Source: Dioscorea cayenensis subsp. rotundata (lineage: Eukaryota > Streptophyta > Magnoliopsida > Dioscoreales > Dioscoreaceae). Taken from it: DNA of 64,000 bases. The position numbers and the translations under genes are program-made. The DNA is taken from assembly GCF_009730915.1 (NCBI RefSeq), contig NC_052475.1, forward strand, positions 32,549,016 through 32,613,015. The letters run 5' to 3'. This document shows, piece after piece, positions 36,401 to 48,840 of the stretch. Positions within the stretch are counted from its first letter, which is position 1. Each line of letters opens with the position of its first letter. Below the pieces are notes generated by a model. It searched no databases, was not told the DNA's origin, and was given only the letters and a program-made list of their open reading frames with translations.

Positions 36401-37975
36401 AAATAAATTAAACCTACAAATGTAAGTTACATAATGTTTGCTGTACAGAGTGATTCAACGTTACTTTATAGATTGAATAGCTATGAAACATGAACACATA
36501 GGAAACCGAATTAAACATTTATATATTTGCAAAAAAAAAAAAATGTACAAAATGTAGAAGGTAGTGAAAGAAATGAATAACCTGTTGTTCGGGAATTTGA
36601 TCCTTCAATTGAGAACGAAGGTCCTGCATGATGAATGACAAAATATTTCAGATCTACAAAATATCCACCAGCACAATCCACTTATCTAGAGGCTTATAAA
36701 TCAAATAAAAAGAATAGGAATAACATAAGTTCAAAAGGAATGCATAACAGCAAATACGCAGAGTCAAACTAGGTGAAGCAATTCACACTAGCAGGTAGTT
36801 AAGTTGTCAGAGTGTGCCCGAAGGTATTAGGGAGATGGGTCCGACACAAACACTAGCACTAAAGTACAAAATAATCATGCCAAAATTCTAAAAACCAACA
36901 TGACACTTTTAATAAATACCTTCATACAACACAACAAGAACAACTCATTTTATAAATAGGTAGTTCATACTTTAACAAGACATAACACAAACAAACATTA
37001 ACACTATACATGCACATGAATAATTTGTCAAAGAGATTTCTTTAATACAACTGTTAAAATTATCTGATTGAATTGTCTAAGTTATAAAGAGTCACAGACT
37101 GAACTATAAACCCAATCAATCAAACACATTAATGCATGTCAATATCATGTCAAGGGGATTAACCCAATTATTACATGATAATTCTCATGTCATAATCAGG
37201 TTCATATGACTATAAAAACCCAGCCCAGCTAAACCATGAGTTCCATAAAAATTGGCATCCAATGTCAATCTATAACAGCACAACTCATAAAACATTTCCA
37301 AACCACAAAATTGTGGAAAGTAGTCGAAAGACAGAATGCAGCAATCATCTTGATCATGTTAAATTGTCACCTGCTAGAGCAAATAACATCTCGCAACAAT
37401 TTATACCATCCACTTCACCCAACAGTTAATTCACTCCCTTGTGGCAACACGAAAAAGTAATCGCACAACCTGAAAACTAATATAACACAGATCTAATTGC
37501 ACAATTAAGCTAGTTTCAGAACCCTAACATGCAAACATCCATTATTTTGACTATTTACCCACCACCTTAGTACGGATCACAAACTTCACATGCATCCTCC
37601 CGGCATTCTAACTAATGTATCTATTACAATACACAAATCTGAGCTCTGGAATAAAGTACACTAACCAGATTGACTACAAAAAGGAATCATCATCTAAAAC
37701 CAATATTTAGATATACACACACACACAAAGGATTCAAACTTACCAGATCAGAAGCGCTCTGGATTTGCAGCCACCGGACTGAACCTAGCTGAGTAGTTTG
37801 CTGGCCCTGGATTATCAAATCCCAACAATTAATCGTCCATTTTCCACCCAAAAAAAAAAAAATATATAAACAACAATCAAACGCTCGGAATTTCGAGGAA
37901 AAGCACCAAATGAAGATCACTTACAAGGCGAGATCGGAGCTTCGACAGTGCCGTGATTCCGCGAAGAAAACCCAT
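30403..37975 (-). CDS. CSY4: Citrate synthase, mitochondrial (19 coding exons)
   Basis: Condenses acetyl-CoA with oxaloacetate to citrate, the entry step of the TCA cycle in the mitochondrial matrix. Exons (minus): 37925-37975, 37744-37806, 36582-36623, 36258-36323, 36062-36127, 35734-35847, 35516-35579, 35029-35111, 33916-33965, 33756-33833, 33208-33336, 33066-33108, 32870-32956, 32062-32163, 31066-31173, 30900-30950, 30717-30790, 30585-30636, 30403-30495. They total 1416 bp (471 aa), the usual plant length, all with GT..AG borders and matching phases. The N-terminus [17 protein letters not shown] and the arginine/serine-rich stretch after it fit a mitochondrial presequence. Catalytic motifs are present: [20 protein letters not shown] (active-site His) and [14 protein letters not shown] (catalytic Asp). 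The end [14 protein letters not shown] is typical. A further leader intron lies upstream. The decayed paralogue is at 1-5210. The symbol follows the Arabidopsis mitochondrial enzyme. Confidence 0.97.
32525..32660. repeat. Intronic tandem duplication, about 65-bp unit
   Basis: GAAGAGG(G)GA(C/G)T(T)CGCA(G/A)AAATGAATGG...AGTTACAT(A)TACGGTTAA..TTCAGC occurs twice in tandem. The equivalent place in the pseudogene copy (about 850-920) has one unit. Confidence 0.75.
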
Positions 37976-37987
37976 CGTATATCTGCA

Positions 37988-38560
37988 AAAACAATCAAGT
38001 CAACAGAAACGTGATAAATCAAGCCAGCATAGATATATTCACAAAAATTACAACAAAAATTAATAAATAAATTCAGATTACGGAGCATCATTCACTAAGA
38101 AAATGAACAAAACAGCAAGAAAACTCCGATTGGACAGATCGAAAACAAAGAAAAATTATGCGAAAATGAATAAAAAATTAGTACCTCGTGGAACGAAACG
38201 AGAGAAATCCGATCGGAGTCGAAGGAGGAGAAGGAGAAGAAGAAGAAGAAAGAAGACGATGGTGAAGAAGGTGCACGAGGCCGCTGCTATTTTAGAATGT
38301 TTATGACTAAGCGGGTGCTCTTATTCCCAAAATGCCCCTCTACGGGTTTTTTTCCTTCCCGGAATGCTTAAATTTTCTTAAAAATGACCTTTCCAAAATG
38401 CCCTTTTGGAAGATATTCTGATCCAACGGCTGAGATAGATCCAATAATTAATCTTCTGCAAAGTTTTTAAAATTCTCTATTATTTTAACGGATGAGTATT
38501 TTTTATGATTTATTTTATTAAAAAAATTGGGTGGGTGGGTAATTTGGGGATTTCAGAAGC
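37988..38560 (-). promoter_or_regulatory. Citrate synthase leader intron, leader exon and promoter
   Basis: On the minus strand, a leader exon ends CACGAG at about 38185 followed by GTACTAAT. An intron of about 200 bp ends TTTTTGCAG just before ATATACGATGGG. The leader is rich in CTT/CTC repeats (38220-38262). The block GATATTCTGATCCAACGGCT near 38412 is conserved with the pseudogene copy at about 11362, and may be a shared promoter element or simply shared ancestry. Similarity between copies ends near 38540. Confidence 0.65.
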
Positions 38561-39881
38561 GCAAATTCGCGTTTGAACGGCGAGTCTGAAGGCTACGCTG
38601 ACAGGTGACACCGCATCCGGCGTTTCCATCAACCACGGTAGACGAACTCTGGAATGAAACAGTAAATGTCAGAAATGCCCTTCAGCACTATTTATATTTA
38701 TATATAATTCGTGTATTTTTTTAGAAATTATTGTATCGATAATAATTTATTTTTGAGAAAAATAAAATTAAAAAAAACTAGATTTGTAAAATAAAGAGTG
38801 AGGTTTTTTTTTTCCGATTTTATATTGTGTGGTTTGTCAGATTTACGAAAAAAAGGAAAAATCGTCAATGATGTTAACTTTGTCAATTTTTTATATTAGT
38901 AAAATTGTTTATTCATATATTTGTATAAAAAAAATATGATTTTTCAACATGATTTTGTTTGATTTTTTGGAATTTAAATTTTTTAATTTAGTAGAATTTT
39001 TTAAAAGATATTATATAAATTAATTTAAAAATGAAATAACGATTTTACTCATTTGAGTTAACACCACTGATAGCTTGGTCAGAGTTTTTTTTATAAATCT
39101 AAAAAATTACACATTATAAAATTTTTAAAAAAACTCATTCTTTATTTTGTAAATCTCAGAAATTACTATGGTCTTTTTATTATTATTTTTTTAATTTTCT
39201 CTTGATTTTTTTTAAAGTTATTGTGTTGTGATATTATTGGAAGGGATTTTATAATTTTATTTATAATATAAACTATATCATCATTTAAAAAAATATATAT
39301 ATATATAATAAATAAAATATAACAATTATAACTGCAAATAATATAATAGTTAACACAAATCAAATTGGCTCTTGCATTCTAGATGATGATTGACGGTAGG
39401 TGGACCAACTAGGTTAAAGCTGACCAAAGCTGGGTTGAGCTTAATTTAAATTTATCATGGTCCAACTCAAATTAAATTTTAATAAGATAAATCAAATTTT
39501 TTTATTGTTTTTTTTGTTGAAACATATGGATGGATTCGTGCTAAACAACGTGACTTTAAATCTTTATGCACACTCGAGGCTTATTGGTTGGATTGACCAT
39601 AGTTAAATTACTATGTTTTTTTTATGAGAAAGGTGTTGATAAACTATGAATTTATTAAGAAAAGAAACAAATACAGATGTAGAATATAACTGAACAAGTT
39701 CTTTAATAAATTCATGATTTATTTATTTTTGATATTATATAAACTGAACAAGCGTCCACTTGATACGGAAGCAAACAAACAAAAAACTGAAGCACAGAGA
39801 GCAACAAAGAACCAAAACAAAACTATATAACAACCCCAAAACATAAGGGCGGGATCTCGATCCAGGCATGAGAGACACTAA
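38560..39881. other. AT-rich intergenic sequence
   Basis: No gene recognised. There are T/A-rich tracts and a short TA microsatellite near 39290. Open frames are Ile/Tyr/Lys low complexity. Confidence 0.65.
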
Positions 39882-40582
39882 GCTTTGTTTGGTTCAGTAG
39901 GGAAGGGGGGAGGGGAGGGGTGAGGGGGAGTATGGAGGATTTGAAAAAAAATTTTATGTTTGATTCAATGGAGGGGTGTGGAGGGGTAATCTATTTTTTT
40001 TGTTTAGTTAGAAGAAGGGGTAAGGAGGAGTGAGGAGAGATCTGATGTGTATTTTACTAATTTATCCTTTTATATAAAATTGATCATAATACTTTTTTAT
40101 ACATATCTAAAAGATTATTTTGTACAAACTTTGTTAATATTAAAATTAAGATTAATATTAGTAATAATATTATTGGTATAACTCAATTTTTTATATTTGT
40201 TTATCATTCTTATATTATTATTATTATTATTATTATTATTTAAGAAAATATTATTATTAATCTTCAATTGACATATTAAAAAATAAGACAAACAATAATA
40301 ATAATTATTATTATTATGAAATTATATTTAAAAAGAATACTATCGTAATTTCTCAAATTTATAAAGGATACTTTGGTCTTTTCATAAAGATTTAAACATT
40401 AAAATTTGTTTTAATAATCCCACCCCTCCAAAAGACCCCGATTTGGAGGGGTGGGATATTAGGAGTTTGGAGTGAAATATCCCTCCAAACTCCTCCTCCT
40501 CCTCCTCACTCCCCCAACCAAACAACCTTTACCCCTACTAAGTCCCCCTCACCCCTCCAAAAATCTCCAACCAAACAAGGGG
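39882..40582. mobile_element. PIF/Harbinger (Tourist-like) MITE
   Basis: Left end GCTTTGTTTGGTT and right end (reverse complement) CCCCTTGTTTGGTT form inverted repeats, flanked by TAA on both sides (39879-39881 and 40583-40585). Beyond the tips, subterminal G-rich (GGGGAGGGGTGAGGGGGAG) and C-rich stretches also pair loosely. No coding capacity. Confidence 0.7.
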
Positions 40583-40984
40583 TAAAGAGTTATATGCTGA
40601 CAGTCGAGTTTGGATGGGAGTCACGGGCACACTCTTAATGTGTGAAAGACCTTGAAAACTATATTTTTTTTTCTTCACAGCTTCATCAAGTGCTTTTTTT
40701 CTGTCTTTTAACTATAGAACATGAAAAAAAAATATAAGAGAAATATGTGATTGATTTTTCTAATAATTGGAACATTAAAACATATTTTACAATTGAGGAT
40801 GCAATCATTTGTCATAAATCAAATATGCTACATAATTGCTTTGACTTAAAACTCCCAAAAGGCTGTTTTTGGGAGAGTTTTGCTGCCAAAGCCAAATGCC
40901 TTAGGGACCCTCTAGAAACTTGTGGAGTTTGGGGTGCCAAAGGATCTGAGTTAAGTGCCTCCAAATGAACATTGTGAAGGGATA

Positions 40985-41200
40985 TATGATAAAGAGATGG
41001 TCTGTAGTTTCAATGGCCGCATGGCAGAGGGCATAGATAACTGTTGAGAGCTTGTTGCATCTCCCGACAAAAAAGATTTTTCAAGTGTAAGAATTTTGTT
41101 GTTTTATGCCAACCAGTTGAAAGAGGTTGATCTTTCAGGGGCAACTAGTCTTTAGCAGGGTGCTTGTGACTAGGCATCAAGTCCCCAGTCAATAAGAAAG
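40985..41200 (-). mobile_element. LINE fragment D (zf-RVT region), decayed
   Basis: The minus strand reads KINLFQLVGIKQQNSYT, then RCNKLSTVIYALCHAAIE and TTDHLF. This lines up with the RNase-side zinc-knuckle region of LINE fragment A. It contains stops and its ends are not determined. Confidence 0.65.
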
Positions 41201-41764
41201 CCATAAAAGGAACACATGGTGAATTTTTTGTTCAGCGATAGGTTCTAGATCATGCTATCTTATTTATGAGTGTTGAGAGACACAATTTGATCACAGTAAA
41301 CCTATTTGTTATTTTCTAACAAGAAAAAATAGAATGAGGTTGTTGACCGATCCTGAGGGTGATGGGATCGCCAAAAATGCCCGACCAAAGGTTCTTTGGA
41401 GCTCACCCTAGGTACCAATTTATTCATATATAATATTTTCCCCTTAGTTTGAATATTTTAAAGTTTCAAGGATTTTGAATATCTTTGAGAGAGGCATGAA
41501 TAAAATAATGTTTTAATTAATATATTATTTCCAAAACATAAAATTCGTATATATAATTTAAAACAAAATATACAACATAAGTTAACATGTAAAATGTGTG
41601 TATATGTATGTATCAGCTATTTTTGTATTATTACTTAAAAACATAACTAATCAAGTGAAATATATATATATATATATAACAAAATAATAGCACCACATTT
41701 TCTGTAAGGGAATAAAAGATTGTTGATTGATACGGATGTAAGGAATGAGAAAAAAATAACTTTT
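41201..41764. other. AT-rich spacer between LINE fragments
   Basis: No gene. It contains a TA microsatellite at about 41661-41680 and one side of the LINE A target duplication (about 41747-41764). Confidence 0.6.
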
Positions 41765-42792
41765 GAAAAAAAGTGGATAAACCTCGTTCATTAAGAAAGA
41801 AACACCAAAAGGAGCAGAGGCTCATACAAAATAAACCACCAGAAGTGGTTGAGAAAACAACAGACAAAACAAAAGCCAGAGAGAAAGAAGGGGAAAACAC
41901 CTAAAGGAAGGGAAGCTCCTTTAGGGATACAAGTAAAAAGACTAAATCTCGCCCGGGGAAGAAGGTCTCGATGACGGGGCATCCTGCACCACATCTCTGG
42001 AACTCAGGAAATCCAGACTCCTATTTATCTTTGACACAGGTTCCTCAAGTTTCGCCTTTTTAGCTTCAGGGGCTGCATCGAACCATGAAATTATCATGCA
42101 AATAATCTTTAAAATAATTGCAACAGTCGACAGGCAATTGGAATTAAAGATACGAGCATTTCTTTTCAAGCCAGATATTCCAATTAATAGCTCTCGCAAG
42201 CAAATCCCAAAACGGGATTAGATTTTTAGACAGATTGCTTCTCCAGTTTCCCCAAAGGTCCGAGAGGGATCTAGGGGAAGGGAAGATCCCAAAAAGTTGC
42301 CCAAAAAAATTCCAGATATGCGAGGCGAAGGAGCAATGGAGAAGGAGATGATCATCCGTTTCAATTGCCGCGTGACACATCACACAAGTAGCAGAATGAA
42401 GGAAATTGCATCGACGCAAAGCTAAGTTATCCAGTGTCAAGATCTTGTAATCCCAAGCAAGCCAGTTGAACAGATTAATTTTTTTCGGGCATATGCTTTT
42501 CAAGATAATAGGTGACTTGGAACACCTCAACCCGTTTTCATTCAAAAAATTGTAGAACGATTTGACTGAGAAATTACCATTGGCCGTGAGGGACCAACGT
42601 TTTTCATCATGCTCCAGAGGAAAGCTCAATGGCTCTATTGATGAGAGTGCTCCACTCAGGGGAGTTGCTCAAAGGAGACACCGAATTGCTGCTCAAATAA
42701 TCCCGAACCGTGATCTCCCTAAGAGTGGAAGGTTGGAACAAATGAGGCCAGATGTCCGCAGGAGCACACCCATCCACCCAAATGCTTCGAAG
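41765..42792 (-). mobile_element. LINE fragment A (L1-type, 5'-truncated)
   Basis: ORF2 C-terminus is open at 42144-42629: WSLTANGNFSVKSFYNFL, KKINLFNWLAWDYKILTLDN and CVMCHAAIETDDHLLLHC, the zf-RVT block of plant L1 LINEs. An upstream frame (WVDGCAPADIWPHLFQPS) extends to about 42800. The 3' tail has GGTTTATCCACTTTTT. Direct repeats GAGAAAAA(AA)TAACTTT at about 41748-41763 and 42791-42806 are the target duplication. Confidence 0.88.
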
Positions 42793-42907
42793 AGAAAAAT
42801 AACTTTAGCATAGCCATCTTTGCATGCTTTAATTATATCAATGAAAATTAGGAATTTTCATATATATGGCCAAATCATAAACACTCAAGCAAAAATTTAA
42901 ATCCTCA

Positions 42908-43633
42908 CTCTTTTCTGCTGGCTTGTTGGGGAGGACAAAATCCTCCTTCTAGCAAATCTTTTCAATAAAGGTTACAACTTTCAAAACTCCACCGATACCT
43001 GTGTCCTTTGCCACAGTGCCTCTGAGAATCTTCAACATCTTTTCATCGACTGTGTTTTCTCCAAACGCATCTGGGCATTTTTTTCTCAAATTTTAGAATT
43101 ACACTCTCTTCCACAAAGAATTCCCTTACTGTGGACCAATTGGATACCATCCTTAGCCCCTCAACACCGAATCCTCTGGGATCTCACTTCCCGTGCAATA
43201 TTGTGGAATGTCTGGCTCGAAAGAAACAATCGCATATTTCATTTGACTGCATCATCGCATCTCAATATTATTTATACAACTGCTAATATGCTTCTCTCTT
43301 GGCTCTCTACAGCTGCTGATAGGTATCAACAAAATCTCAATGAAGCATTACAGAAAATCAAGAGCTCACTCAACTTCTATAGCGCCAGAACCTCTAATCC
43401 TACTAGCGACTCCGACCATAATGCAGCCCAGGAGTAGTTACTCCTTCTACATTTCTAGACAGGCCTGAGATGCCAGACGATGTCTTCCGCATGCTTAGAC
43501 TCTTATTTACTTTATGCTTCCCTGTTTTTTAGCTGTACTCTATTCCCTCACTTCTGGTGAGAGGACTTAACTATTTGTACTCTTATCTTTTCTTTCAATA
43601 AATCAGTGGTTTATCCACTTTTTTTTTTTTAAA
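42908..43633 (+). mobile_element. LINE fragment B (L1-type, 5'-truncated)
   Basis: Encodes LFNKGYNFQNSTDTCVLCHS, QHLFIDCVFSKRIWAFF and ILWNVWLERNNRIFH, the end of an L1 ORF2, to about 43437. A 3' UTR then ends AATAAATCAGTGGTTTATCC, ACTTTTT and poly(A). The target duplication AAATTTAAATCCTCA occurs at about 42894-42908 and 43632-43648. It is in opposite orientation to fragments A and C. Confidence 0.88.
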
Positions 43634-43884
43634 AAAAAAAAAATTTAAATCCTCAACTTTAAACTTGCGAGAAAAATAAGATCACGGCTACAAACCATAA
43701 TATTAATTTCACACATAATTTCATCACAATTGTTTTTTTAATCAAAATGAACAAATCATAAATACAACATGTAAGAGCTTTCTAAATATTCTATGTGCCT
43801 TAAACCTGCAATAGTTATTTGGCCCCATGTTCGGCTGCACATTAAAGATTAGTCTAATAGGCTATGAATACCGATGGCCAATTA

Positions 43885-45600
43885 ATTACTTTTTGATAAA
43901 GTGGATAAACCACAATTTATTAAAATCAAAAGAGTAGTACAGAACTGGAAAAACAAACCAAGAAGACTACAAGCAAGTAGTGCAACGGCAAAAAATGCCG
44001 AACAAAGTCCAAGCAACACAAGCAAAAACAAAGTCCACTAGAAGTGGAAGGAACCAAAAGAAGGAACAACTCCAAGGGAAAAGAACACCCCTGGAAGCAA
44101 CCCAAGAACATTAGGGGCTGCTGATCTCTTCCCTCCTGGACTCAAGAAACTCCAGACTCCTCTTGACTGTATGAGAAGACTCTTCCGACCTTTTGCCTTT
44201 TTCTCGCTCGGGAGCTACGAAACCCAATTTAAAAAAACATATGAGAAACTTTAATGATCACGAGATAAACAATTAATAAAACAATCATAAAAAATTCTCC
44301 TATTACGCTCGAGCCAAATATTCCAAATTAAGGCCCTAGATAAGATATCCCGGGTTATCTTGTTGTCCCCCATCGAGCTTGCTCCGCCATCGACCCAACA
44401 AGTCAATTAGGGATGACGGGAGGTCGATTAGAGCAAAAAAATCGCCTAAAAGTGTTCCCAAATTTGAACCGCAAAAGGGCAGTTGAATAAAAAAAGATGC
44501 TCCGTAGTTTCAATGTCTCAGTAAAAGCGAGCAAGCAAGTAGCAGTAGGGAGTTTATTACATTTTCGCTTTGCCAGATTATCGAGGGTAAGAATTTTGTT
44601 ATCCCAAGCTAGCCAAGTAAATGCCTGCACCTTTCTCGGGCAAAACCCCTTCCAAATGATTTTGGACATTTTACTTCTTACGCCTCCATCAATCAAAAAA
44701 TGATAGAAGGACTTGACCGAGAAAGTACCATTCGTAGTACGATTCCAACTTTTACGGTCCTTAGAATCACCAACGAGATTGATTAAAAGATTATCAATGT
44801 AAGGATCAATCTCCCTCAACAAATTCATGAGGGTAGGTGCTAAGGCATTCACAGTCCCCTCAGGAGTTGTAGATACAGCAAAAACATCTGGCCACAAATC
44901 AATTGGGGCTCGTCCTCCCAACCAGCTATCTAGCCAGAAGAGAGTGGACTTACCATCATGAATAATGTGAGTCAAACATTTCCTAAAGGCTGGTAGGCAG
45001 TTTAAGATACCTCCCCAAAAGTAAGATTTAGGTTTAGACTGAATATTGAAGAGGTTCCAGTGTTGGTGATGCTGGTAGAAGTATGTGAATTTAGTCACAT
45101 TCGCACCACACCAATTTGAATCAGTAATTATCTTCCACCACCACTTACCCAGTAAGGCTAGATTAAATTCCACGATGTTTAGCACACCCCAACCTCCAAA
45201 TTCGCGAGGTCTACAAATACGTTTCCAATTGACAAGTCTACATCCGGCTTTGTCAATATCAGGTCCCTTCCACAAGAAGTCACGGCGAATACGATCAATA
45301 GCTTTAACTACCCAAGCGGGAAGTTTGTAAATGGACATCCAATAAGTGGGAATGGAGGTGAGAACAGTGTTCAATAGAGTAAGTCTACCTCCGAGGGACA
45401 GCATCCTAGAGTTCCAAGAAAACAATCTTGAACGAATCCTAGAGATAAGGCATTCCCAGTCCTGGCGATTGGGGCGCCTGCCTGAGATTGGGATACCCAG
45501 GTAGGTCAGAGGAAGTAATCTTGCAGAACAGTTTAAGGTGCTCGAGAGTGACTGGTCTAGCATTGAAGTCGAACAGACGAGATCAGGTGTTCAAATTCCG
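43885..45600 (-). mobile_element. LINE fragment C (L1-type, 5'-truncated)
   Basis: A 386-codon frame (44403-45563) covers the region after the reverse transcriptase palm: LLPLTYLGIPISGRRPNRQD, FLWKGPDIDKAGCRLVNWKR and FGGWGVLNIVEFNLALLGKW, then the zf-RVT block NGTFSVKSFYHFL and FTWLAWDNKILTLDNLAKRK. It then shifts frame. The 3' tail near 43890 reads GGTTTATCCACTTTATC in minus orientation. The endonuclease and most of the RT are missing. No clear target duplication was found. Confidence 0.9.
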
Positions 45601-45739
45601 TCACAACCATGATGAATGGTGTCGATAGCGTTGTTTGTCAGCTTTGTAATACAAATGATAATTTTTTACCAAACATTCAAGAAAACAAAAATCATGACAA
45701 TTATTATTTTTTTTTTTATCAAGTTTTCATGTTTTTCTT

Positions 45740-48290
45740 TTATGAACATCTTGAAAATAACTTGGAGAAATCACTGGAAGGGTTCGGAGGAGCAGGAACA
45801 GCAACAACACCATCCAAAACTTGATTAACGGTCCTCATCGTTGGCCTATTTGAGGGATCCTCTTGAACACACCAAATGGCTAGCATCAGAAATCTCTTAA
45901 ATTGCTCAATGTCAGGCATGGCATCATCATCATCATCATCATCACCAATCAACAACTCCACCTTCCCATCTATATAACAATCATATGCCCAATAAACAAG
46001 CACTTCCTTTTCCTCACAACTATTCTCAAGCTCCAAATTTCTCCGGCAACATATAATCTCCAAAAGTATCACTCCAAAACTATAGACATCAACCATGTTG
46101 GTAATGGGCATGCTATTGAACCACTCCGGTGCAATATACCCTTTAGTCCCTCTAATCCCTGTCAGAGTCCCTGTTTGATCTGATCTAAGTAACTTAGCTA
46201 ACCCAAAATCAGAGATTCTAACATTAAGATCATCATCCAAGAGTATGTTCTGTGGTTTGATGTCACAGTGAATGATTGAAGAGCTACACTCTTCATGCAA
46301 GTATAGAACACCTCTGGCAATCCCCATGGCAATCTCTACTCTCTTGTTCCATGCCCGCTTAACAGTACCTTGCTCGAATAGAAAACTTGTCAATGAACCA
46401 TTGCTCATAAATTCATATACCAAGAGACGGTTGCTGCCTTCATTGCAGTAACCATACAATTGAACCAAGTTCTTATGATGTGTCCGGCCGATGGACTGCA
46501 ATTCTGCAATGAATTCCTTTTCTATCTCTCGAAAGTTCTTGTCCAGTTTTTTCACTGCTATACGTAACTGAAACACTATTCCTTCATAAACAATGCCGGA
46601 CGATCCTCTGCCGAGCTCTTTGGTGAAGCCACTGGTGGCTTCTTCGAGCTCTCTGAATGTGAAACATCTCAGAGTATCTGACTCAGAGACGCTGGAGTTG
46701 TTGCCATGACCAAATCTTCTTCTTCTTCTTCTTCTTCTTGCTTTTGTGATGAAGTTGGCAAAGCAGACAAACAAGATGAGCAGAGATAAAGACAGAGCCA
46801 ATGGGCCAACAACAATCCAAACTTTATGGTCTTTGTTGGTAATGTGATTATCAGGACCAAAATATTGTGGAGTCTGATCAATGGAAGGCGAAGGAGGAGG
46901 AGAAGAAGTGGTAGTAAAATTAGTTTTTGCTACCTTTAATAGTGTTGTTCCCATGATATCAGTGCCAGACCTCCCATTGGATAAAGGATACCTCTTCTTG
47001 TAACAACCATTACCCAAGCCACTGAAAAGTGCAGCCACACAGAAGCAATCCTTCAAACAGTTGTCTCGGCATTGATCCTCATCAAAAGACACATAATTCT
47101 CGTAATCACCGTACACCCAATCAGTGTTTGCCACCACTTTCATCTCGAACATCCCTTCTTGCTCGCCGCTGTTGGCTAGCTGGCTACAGCTCGGGAGCGC
47201 AAAGTCTGGTTTGCAGCCTAAGAATGGGTTGTCCGGGTTAACAAAAGAGTACGATGTAGGACATTCACAACTCCGGCGATGGTTCTTATCAATCAAACAG
47301 TAGCTATTGAACCCACAAGCTCCGGATCCGATGCGACTGCCGAAGCTCATGCAGATGTCTGACGGCTCATAGTCAACGACCGTCCAATTACCTGCATCCG
47401 ACCATGACTTTGATGATGTCTTGGTCTTGGTCTTGTTTTTTGGATAGACATAGTGCCGGAGAACACCATCTGGGTCCAGTGTGACTCGTTGATAGAACTC
47501 GGTTGTGGAAACCGAGCTGCTTGTTATTTTCATCAGAGTCTTGTTTGTGAACTCGAGGTAGAGATCGCCGGAGCTGTTGAAGATGATCTGGTTCCCGACC
47601 CCAGCTGTCGAGGAGGCCCAGTATGACTCGTAAAGGGAATTAGTGGGGAGAGCTAAAGGGGACATGACAACGTCCCCGTCAGCCCTGCATTTGAAGGACA
47701 AAACGACCACCGGAGAAGTCATCGTCATTGAGGTGAGACCGTAGCTGGCTCTTCAACGGGAGAGTTTGAGTGGGTAAGAGAGTATCTTGAGGGTGATCAA
47801 AGCTCTGCCATGTTACAGTGTTGTCACTGTCGGCGAGGATGAGGTTGCCGGTGTTAAGCAAGGCGGCGTAGGAGACACTGCCGGAGGCGTTGGAAGTCCA
47901 TATGGAGTTGCCATTATTGTCAGAAAGGATGAGTACACCGTATGTTACAAGCTTTAGTCTGGAGCCATTGGGAACTGGAGAGTCACCATTGGCGTACCAG
48001 ACTATGGTACTGTTGTTGGTTTTGGTGAACCAGATGGCGAGGAGGAAGAGGGAGGTGTCAGTTGGGAGAGGGAGGAAACCAAAGGCAAAGTCGCCGGAGG
48101 GAGAGAGCCATGCAGTGTTGTTGCCGGTAGTGGTGAGACTGCTGCCTAAACTTATGTTTTGATATGTACTTGTTGTTTGAGCTGACACTACTGCAGGGTG
48201 TTGATGAAAGAGTAGGAGGATTAAGTTAATTATGAACATCATGAACATAATAAACATGAAATCTGCAGGATAATTAGTAGTAGTGATCAT
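45740..48290 (-). CDS. G-type lectin S-receptor-like Ser/Thr kinase (RLK1/LECRK type), single-base frameshift
   Basis: Intronless, about 850 codons in two overlapping frames (48290-47679 and 47728-45740). Order: signal peptide with hydrophobic FMFIMFMMFIINLILLLF; bulb-lectin domain (SPSGDFAFGFLPL, IVWYANGDSPV, WQSFDHPQDTLLPTQ); S-locus-like region; EGF/PAN-like Cys-rich part (CSQLANSG, DQCRDNCLKDCFCVAALF); TM segment VWIVVGPLALSLSLLILF; and kinase domain (LGRGSSGIVYEG, IAVKKLD, HCDIKPQNILLDD, DFGLAKLL, GTKGYIAPEW). Cys before the catalytic Asp makes it a non-RD kinase, typical of immune-type receptors. An Asp run (IGDDDDDDD) comes from a CAT microsatellite. The break is one extra G near 47683-47685 between the lectin and S-locus parts; without it the frame is continuous. 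It is either a recent pseudogene or a sequencing error. Likely a plasma-membrane receptor. Confidence 0.88.
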
Positions 48291-48299
48291 ATCGATCGA

Positions 48300-48840
48300 T
48301 CTTCTTGCAATTAAGTAGCTTGTTTCTGGTATTTATTTCATCGTATATATATATATATATATAATAGCGATTGATTGAGGACTGAGGAGGTGTATGAATG
48401 CATGAACTCACAACTCTGAGGTAATGTGGCGTGTTGACTGGAACCAAATGATGCATGAGGGCCGCTGAACAGTTTGAACACGTGAGGTATTCATGTATGA
48501 GCAGAGACTAACGAAGTTACCGTACACCTTGGGACATATATATTTTTTTTCCATGTATTTCTTTTTGTTGAGATATAATATGAGCCTCTAAATTATATAT
48601 TTCATAAATTAATAATAAAATTTTGAAGATGCCTCAAGTCTGGAAGACATCGTTAGTCAAATATTTGTCATAGATTAATATAATTTTTAAAACTAAAAAG
48701 TAAGACTAAAAGACTCAATTATAATAGTAAATAACAACTTGGAGTTTTTGTGACACCTACTAATTTAGGTGAGCTTGTATAGCACATTAACATTTAATTT
48801 TTTTTACTTAAATGTTCTAGGATCTACTTATATATATATA
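48300..48840. other. Upstream region of the receptor kinase, AT-rich
   Basis: A TA microsatellite lies at 48343-48365, within the likely promoter of the minus-strand kinase. No gene is seen. Confidence 0.55.
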
